This document shows, in pieces, positions 7,197 through 10,650 of a stretch of 10,650 bases of DNA. The translations under genes were made by a program, and so were the position numbers. Origin of the DNA: JBBSEZ01 sp038239195 (GTDB lineage Bacteria > Planctomycetota > Planctomycetia > Gemmatales > Gemmataceae). The first letter of the stretch is position 1; the number at the start of each line of letters is the position of its first letter. The stretch is taken from NCBI GenBank assembly GCA_038239195.1, contig JBBSEZ010000352.1, positions 1-10,650 on the forward strand. The letters are read 5' to 3'. Under the pieces are notes generated by a model. It was not told the DNA's origin. It did not search any database and saw only the letters and a list, made by a program, of their open reading frames with translations.

Positions 7197-8015
7197 ATGC
7201 GTCGGACTGGGTTGGTCCTCATGACGATGGTGCTGCTCGCCGCCGCCGCCAGCGCCCAGGCGCCGCCGGTGCCCAAGGCGCCGCCGGCCGCCCCTGCCGT
7301 CCCGAACAAACTCGATGGCTACCTGCTCCGCTGGGAGCAGGAAATGCGCAAGGTGACCACGTTCCACGCGCAGCTCACCCGGCTCGACAAGGACAAGGCG
7401 TGGGCCACGACCAGCAAGTTGACGGGCTACGCCCAGTACCTGAAGGCCGGCACGGGCCCCACCACGCTCAACCTCTTCCTGCTCGAACTCAAGAAGGAAG
7501 GCAAGGCCGAGGTCGCCGAGAAGATCGTCTCCAGCGGGACCTTCGTCTACCAATTCTGGCCTGCCCAGAAAGAGGTGCGGGCCTACGAGATCCCGCGGCC
7601 CATGGCGGGCCAGCCCGGCGAGGACAACTTCATGGCGGTCTTGATCGGCATGAAGGCGGCGGAGGCCCGGCGCCGCTACGTGCTGACCCTCCACAAGGAA
7701 GACAAGTTCTACGTCTACGTGGACATCGTCCCGCGCTTCCCCGGCGACCGGGCGGAGTTCCAGCGGGCCCGGCTGGTGCTCAACAAGGACACCTTCCTGC
7801 CGCGCCAGTTCTGGTTCGAGGCGCCCAACGGCAACGAGGTGACCTGGGACATCCCCGCCGTTCGCACCGACGTGCGGGTCGAGCGCCGCAACTTCGACAA
7901 GCCAACGCCCCCGCCGGGGTGGAAACTGGTCGTCATGCCGCGCATGGCCCCCGGCGCGTCCGCGCCACCCCCCGCGCGCCCCGCGCCGACCGTGGTGCGC
8001 CCGGCGAGCCGCTAG
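7197..8015 (+). CDS. TIGR03009-like exported planctomycete protein
   Basis: A 272-residue protein resembling the TIGR03009 paralogous family of planctomycetes, which has a LolA/outer-membrane-lipoprotein-sorting-like look. The ATG at 7197 is fixed by a near-consensus AGGAGGTGA at 7184-7192. Residues 1-20 form a signal peptide (basic RR, apolar core LVLMTMVLLAAAAS, likely cut after ASA), followed by a Pro/Ala linker. The body starts with LDGYLLRWEQEMRKVTTFHAQ and continues with alternating strands such as GTFVYQFWPAQKEVRAYEIP, FYVYVDIVPRFP, ARLVLNKDTFLPRQFWFEAPNG and EVTWDIPAVR. Such a curved sheet could hold an apolar ligand. A Pro/Ala-rich tail (about 225-272) follows. Localisation should be periplasmic or outer-membrane facing. 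It is followed by a strong palindrome, so it is probably transcribed alone. The function of the family is unknown. Confidence 0.85.
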   Translation: MRRTGLVLMTMVLLAAAASAQAPPVPKAPPAAPAVPNKLDGYLLRWEQEMRKVTTFHAQLTRLDKDKAWATTSKLTGYAQYLKAGTGPTTLNLFLLELKKEGKAEVAEKIVSSGTFVYQFWPAQKEVRAYEIPRPMAGQPGEDNFMAVLIGMKAAEARRRYVLTLHKEDKFYVYVDIVPRFPGDRAEFQRARLVLNKDTFLPRQFWFEAPNGNEVTWDIPAVRTDVRVERRNFDKPTPPPGWKLVVMPRMAPGASAPPPARPAPTVVRPASR

Positions 8016-8022
8016 AGCGCCC

Positions 8023-8068
8023 CGCGAAACGGCAAGCAAGCAGGGCCCTGCTTGCTTGCCGTTTCGCG
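8023..8068. terminator. 46-base perfect palindrome, probable bidirectional terminator
   Basis: Bases 8023-8045 are exactly complementary to 8046-8068, giving a 23-bp inverted repeat with no spacer around GGG/CCC. The left arm begins CGCGAAACGGCAAGC and contains GCAAGCAAGC. It starts eight bases after the stop codon of the upstream gene, so it fits a terminator or mRNA 3' end stabiliser. There is no U-tract; only a T/C-rich CCTTCCTCTCTC follows. A cruciform or protein-binding site, or a mobile palindromic repeat, are other options. Confidence 0.65.
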
Positions 8069-8218
8069 CCTTCCTCTCTCGAAAACACGGCTCGCCGCGA
8101 AACAGGGCCCCCCCTCCCGGGGTTACTACCCTCAACTCGCACCACGCCTCGCGCGGTTGCACGTTTGTTCCCATTCGGTTGCATCGTGTCCCCCACCCTG
8201 TGTTGCGGAGGTGCTTCG

Positions 8219-8902
8219 ATGAAGCGCAAAGCATTGTTGGCGTTGGCTGTGATGGGCTTGCTGGCTCTGCCGAGCTACGGGCAGTTCGGTTTTGGGGGGG
8301 GCGGCACCGGCATGCTCCTGCTCAACCCGGGCGTGCAGACCGAGCTCAAACTGAGCGACGCCCAGAAGGCCGACCTCAAGCAGGTCTCGGACAAGCTCCG
8401 GGAAGACGGTGCCAAGGGGCGCGAGGCCATCGAGGAAGGCGATCGCGAGAAAGCCCGCGAAATATTCAAAAAGGCCGGTGCCGACGCCACGATGGGCCTC
8501 TCGAAGTACAAGGACAAGCTCAACGCCGCCCAGGCCAAGCGCCTCAAGCAGCTCGAGTTGCAGATCGAGGTGCGCTCCGCCGGCCTGAAGGCCTACGAGA
8601 AGGACGAAGTGGCCAAGGCCCTGAAGTTGACCGACAAGCAGAAAAACTCCCTCGCCGACGCCATCAAAGACGCGAGCACCGACGTCGAGGAGATTACCAA
8701 GGAGATTGACAAGAATGACTTCGGTGCCCGACGCGCTGCCCAGAAGAAGATCGCGGGCGTGCATCAGAAATCGGTCGCGAAGTTCCAGAAGGCCTTCACC
8801 GAGGACCAGAAGACCGCCTGGAAGGAGCTGACCGGCGCGCCGTTCGAGTTGACCTTGCCGAAGAAGGGCAAGGGCAGGGGCAAGCCGAAGGACGACGCCT
8901 GA
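8219..8902 (+). CDS. Secreted helical protein with duplicated LTxxQ-like motif pairs
   Basis: A 227-residue exported protein. The ATG at 8219 has GGAGGTG at 8207-8213, five bases before it. A signal peptide covers residues 1-21 (MKRKALLALAVMGLLALPSYG), followed by a Gly-rich FGFGGGGTG stretch. The rest is highly charged and helical. Four related motifs occur: LSDAQ (45-49), LNAAQ (101-105), LTDKQ (137-141) and FTEDQ (193-197). Spacing within each pair is exactly 56 residues, so the protein seems to be an internal duplication of about 92 residues. LTxxQ motifs are known from Spy/CpxP-type periplasmic chaperones. This protein may be a distant or convergent relative, which would suggest a chaperone or stress role, but it could be a planctomycete-specific family. 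The Lys/Gly-rich C-terminus (KKGKGRGKPK) is unusual. Inverted repeats lie on both sides, so it is likely its own transcription unit. Confidence 0.82.
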   Translation: MKRKALLALAVMGLLALPSYGQFGFGGGGTGMLLLNPGVQTELKLSDAQKADLKQVSDKLREDGAKGREAIEEGDREKAREIFKKAGADATMGLSKYKDKLNAAQAKRLKQLELQIEVRSAGLKAYEKDEVAKALKLTDKQKNSLADAIKDASTDVEEITKEIDKNDFGARRAAQKKIAGVHQKSVAKFQKAFTEDQKTAWKELTGAPFELTLPKKGKGRGKPKDDA

Positions 8903-8959
8903 GCGCGGCTCGAAAGGCGTTGCCGATGGCCGAGCGCTTGTTCTCAGGCTGGCGCTTTT

Positions 8960-9000
8960 GACGCCGCGTGGCCCTGGAAACTCCAGGGCCACGCGGCGTC
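8960..9000. terminator. 19-bp stem, 3-base loop, probable terminator
   Basis: Bases 8960-8978 pair perfectly with 8982-9000, leaving the loop AAC. The stem is GC-rich (GACGCCGCGTGGCCCTGGA). It lies 57 bases after the stop codon of the upstream gene and 66 before the next start. CTTTT precedes it and CTTCCCTTTCC follows it, which is weakly like a terminator tail in either direction. Its sequence is unrelated to the 8023-8068 palindrome. Confidence 0.7.
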
Positions 9001-9066
9001 TTCCCTTTCCCCGGCTGTGCCGGTGGGGTAAACTGGGAATGGTTTATCGCCCTCCCTTTCTTCTGC

Positions 9067-10527
9067 ATGCCGAGGCCGACTGTGACAGACGGCGAACGCT
9101 CCCTGGCCATCTTCATCGACTTCGAGAACCTTGCCCTGGGCTTCTCCGGGCGCCGCGATCGCTTCGACATCGCGCGCGTGCTGGAGCGCCTCGTCGAAAA
9201 GGGCAAGATCGTCGCCAAGAAGTCGTATGCCGACTGGAGCCGCTTCCAGCAGTTCACCCAGTCCCTTCACGAGTGCGCGATCGAACTGATCGAGATCCCG
9301 CGGCGCGGGATGACGGGCAAGAACTCGGCCGACATCCGCCTGTGCGTCGATGCGATGGACCTCGCCTACTCCAAGGACCACATCGACACCTTCGTCGTGC
9401 TCTCCGGGGACAGCGATTTTTCGCCGCTGGTCTCGAAGCTCAAGGAACTGGGCAAGCACGTGATCGGGCTGGGCATGCAGGACTCGACCTCGGAGCTGCT
9501 GCGCGACAACTGCGACGAGTTCATCTACTACGAGGACCTCGGCCAGGCGCCCTCCCTGTCGCCGTCGATCGACGCCAAGCTCCCCGAGATGAAGCGCAAG
9601 GCCTTCGGGCTGCTCCTCGAATCGCTGCTCGCCCTCCGGCGCGAGAACAAGGAAGTGCTGTGGTCGTCCATGATCAAGGACACCATGAAGCGCAAGAAGC
9701 CCTCCTTCAACGAGACCTATCACGGCTACCGCACCTTCAGCGAACTGCTCGAGGACGCCCAGCGCGAAGGCCTGCTGGAGCTCGAGACCGACAAGCGCAG
9801 CCGCACCTACGTCGTCACCCGCTTCGGCGGCGAGCTCGACGGGGCCGGCGAGAGGCCCGCCCCCGCCCGCCCTGCTGCCCGGCCGCCCTCGCCGCTCCCC
9901 GACAAGGGCCCGCCCGCTGCCCGGGCGCCCTTACCGCTCCCCGACAAAGGCCCGCCCCCTCCCCGGCCGGTCTCGCCACCCCCCGAGAGGCCCGTGGTGC
10001 GCCCCGTCGTGGCTTTGCCCGAAAACGCTCCGCCCCGTCCGGTGGCGGCCCCCCTGGAAGGGGCGGGGGCGGGGGCGACAGCCGTGCCGGGCAAGAAGAA
10101 GGGCCGGCGGCGCCGGCGCCGCGGCTCCGGCAACGGCAATGGCGAAGCCAGCCCGGTGGCCGTCCCCGCCGCGGCGGGGCCATCGACCTCCCCGCGCGCG
10201 GCCCCTCCACCCCCGAAGCCTGTCACTCCGCCCCCGCCGCCCGCCGCGCGGGCCGAGCCCGAGGTGGTCGAGCACCCGCGCAGGGCCTCGCCGGCGCCCT
10301 TCGACGCCGGGCTGACCTTCCCCGCCGAACCGGCGCCAGCGCCTCCCAAGGAAGAAACGCCGGCGCCCGTTGCCAAGGCCGAGGACGAGGCGCCCGCCGA
10401 GAAGCCGGCCGCCACGAAACGCCCCGCGGCGCGCGCGAGGCGCACGACGACGACCCCCCGGCGCGCGCCTGCGGCCAAGAAGGGGAGTGCCGGCGAGAGC
10501 GCTTCCAAGAGCGAGCAGGCCGAGTAG
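9067..10527 (+). CDS. NYN-domain nuclease with OST-HTH/LOTUS domain and disordered tail
   Basis: A 486-residue protein with three parts. Residues 12-158 form a NYN domain (PIN-like, LabA/DUF88 type): FIDFEN with Asp18 and Asn21, SADIRLCVDAMD with Asp89 and Asp95, and SGDSDFSPL with Asp115 and Asp117. The acidic residues needed for metal-dependent RNA cleavage are all present. Residues 172-253 resemble an OST-HTH/LOTUS domain, with FNETYHGYRTFSELLEDA (214-231) as the signature; such domains bind RNA. From about 257 to the end the chain is Pro/Ala-rich and disordered, with a basic KKKGRRRRRRG cluster at 343-353 that could also bind RNA. ATG 9067 was chosen because the longer frame begins inside the terminator hairpin; GTG at 9082 is an alternative. 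No Shine-Dalgarno is seen. TAAACT at 9029-9034 is a weak -10. It is likely a cytoplasmic RNase or RNA-binding regulator; the target is unknown. Confidence 0.88.
   Translation: MPRPTVTDGERSLAIFIDFENLALGFSGRRDRFDIARVLERLVEKGKIVAKKSYADWSRFQQFTQSLHECAIELIEIPRRGMTGKNSADIRLCVDAMDLAYSKDHIDTFVVLSGDSDFSPLVSKLKELGKHVIGLGMQDSTSELLRDNCDEFIYYEDLGQAPSLSPSIDAKLPEMKRKAFGLLLESLLALRRENKEVLWSSMIKDTMKRKKPSFNETYHGYRTFSELLEDAQREGLLELETDKRSRTYVVTRFGGELDGAGERPAPARPAARPPSPLPDKGPPAARAPLPLPDKGPPPPRPVSPPPERPVVRPVVALPENAPPRPVAAPLEGAGAGATAVPGKKKGRRRRRRGSGNGNGEASPVAVPAAAGPSTSPRAAPPPPKPVTPPPPPAARAEPEVVEHPRRASPAPFDAGLTFPAEPAPAPPKEETPAPVAKAEDEAPAEKPAATKRPAARARRTTTTPRRAPAAKKGSAGESASKSEQAE
9892..9975 (+). repeat. Two-copy 42-base (14-residue) repeat in the tail of the NYN protein
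   Basis: The 24 bases beginning at 9892 recur at 9934 with one difference (GACAAGGG against GACAAAGG), a period of 42 bases. At protein level this is PLPDKGPPAARAPL followed by PLPDKGPPPPRPVS. It lies in the disordered tail and suggests recent local duplication within a Pro-rich low-complexity region. Confidence 0.8.
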
Positions 10528-10650
10528 GCACGTGGAGGGTCAGGTTTGCAAACAGCCCGCTTACCCCCGCCCGTTTTTAACAAGACCCACCCCCAAGCCC
10601 ACGGCCCGCGTTTTTGGCGATGAAATCCATTGCAACCCCCCCCCCCCACC
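10528..10650. other. Gene-free 3' end, C-rich
   Basis: These 123 bases after the NYN gene contain no supported gene. A short palindrome GTTTGCAAAC lies at 10544-10553 and there are two runs of five T (around 10575 and 10610), but no convincing hairpin-plus-T terminator. The last about 20 bases are almost all C, similar in character to the other end of the window. Confidence 0.45.

Noticed and set aside
7400..8218. Extension of the LTxxQ protein upstream to 7400
   Set aside because: The extra codons are an out-of-frame reading of the TIGR03009-like gene and of the palindrome. The signal peptide and Shine-Dalgarno fix the start at 8219.
6009..8234. 741-codon minus-strand open frame crossing three loci
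   Set aside because: It runs antisense to the TIGR03009-like gene, through the intergenic region and out of frame in the DUF1553 gene; no domain is visible.
8968..9066. N-terminal extension of the NYN protein from ATG 8968
   Set aside because: It begins inside the terminator hairpin and has no conserved look; the NYN domain starts right after ATG 9067.
9807..10649. 280-codon minus-strand frame opposite the NYN protein tail
   Set aside because: Gly/Ala/Arg-rich antisense of a Pro/Ala-rich low-complexity tail; no start signal or domain.
1..10650. CRISPR arrays, tRNA or rRNA genes, transposases or integrases
   Set aside because: Looked for and not seen: no regularly spaced repeats, no cloverleaf or rRNA-like stretch, and no DDE, HUH or recombinase motifs in any plausible protein.

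Overview
The window looks like chromosomal DNA of a planctomycete, most likely of the Gemmata group. It is very GC-rich outside one island. It carries the phylum's signature gene set: a PSCyt1/DUF1549/DUF1553 (PSD1) cytochrome-like protein, a DUF1501 protein with a twin-arginine leader, a Gfo/Idh/MocA dehydrogenase and a TIGR03009-type exported protein. The taxonomic call rests on this gene content and on recognition of the families, not on a marker gene.

Left two thirds (79-6892, all minus strand): one gene train transcribed right to left. The order is PSCyt1-DUF1549-DUF1553 protein (4364-6892), SLATT-like two-TM membrane protein (3744-4317), prokaryotic-YEATS-like small protein (3328-3747), DUF1501 protein (1842-3302), Gfo/Idh/MocA oxidoreductase (509-1807) and a small conserved-looking protein (79-378). 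Gaps are 46, -4, 25, 34 and 130 bases. DUF1553 and DUF1501 genes normally sit side by side in planctomycetes. Here about 1 kb of clearly lower GC (47-53% in rows counted by hand, against 67-85% in flanking rows) separates them.

That island (about 3303-4363) is the most interesting part. It holds two genes joined by an ATGA stop/start overlap. The first resembles SLATT membrane effectors of prokaryotic conflict systems and the second resembles the pYEATS sensor domain. Together they look like a compact, possibly undescribed membrane-effector/sensor defence pair housed inside a metabolic operon. The SLATT-like gene needs one +1 frame change near 4070, inside its second TM helix. The unshifted frame stays open all the way through the pYEATS gene. 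The change could be a sequencing error, an inactivating mutation or programmed frameshifting.

Right third (7197-10527, all plus strand): after a 304-base divergent intergenic region come a TIGR03009-like secreted protein, a secreted helical protein with two pairs of LTxxQ-like motifs at identical 56-residue spacing, and a cytosolic NYN-type nuclease with an OST-HTH/LOTUS domain and a long Pro/Ala-rich disordered tail. Strong inverted repeats (46-base perfect palindrome at 8023-8068; 19-bp stem at 8960-9000) separate these genes and probably act as terminators.

Both ends of the window (1-78 and the last about 20 bases) are C/G homopolymer-rich and may be low-quality contig ends.
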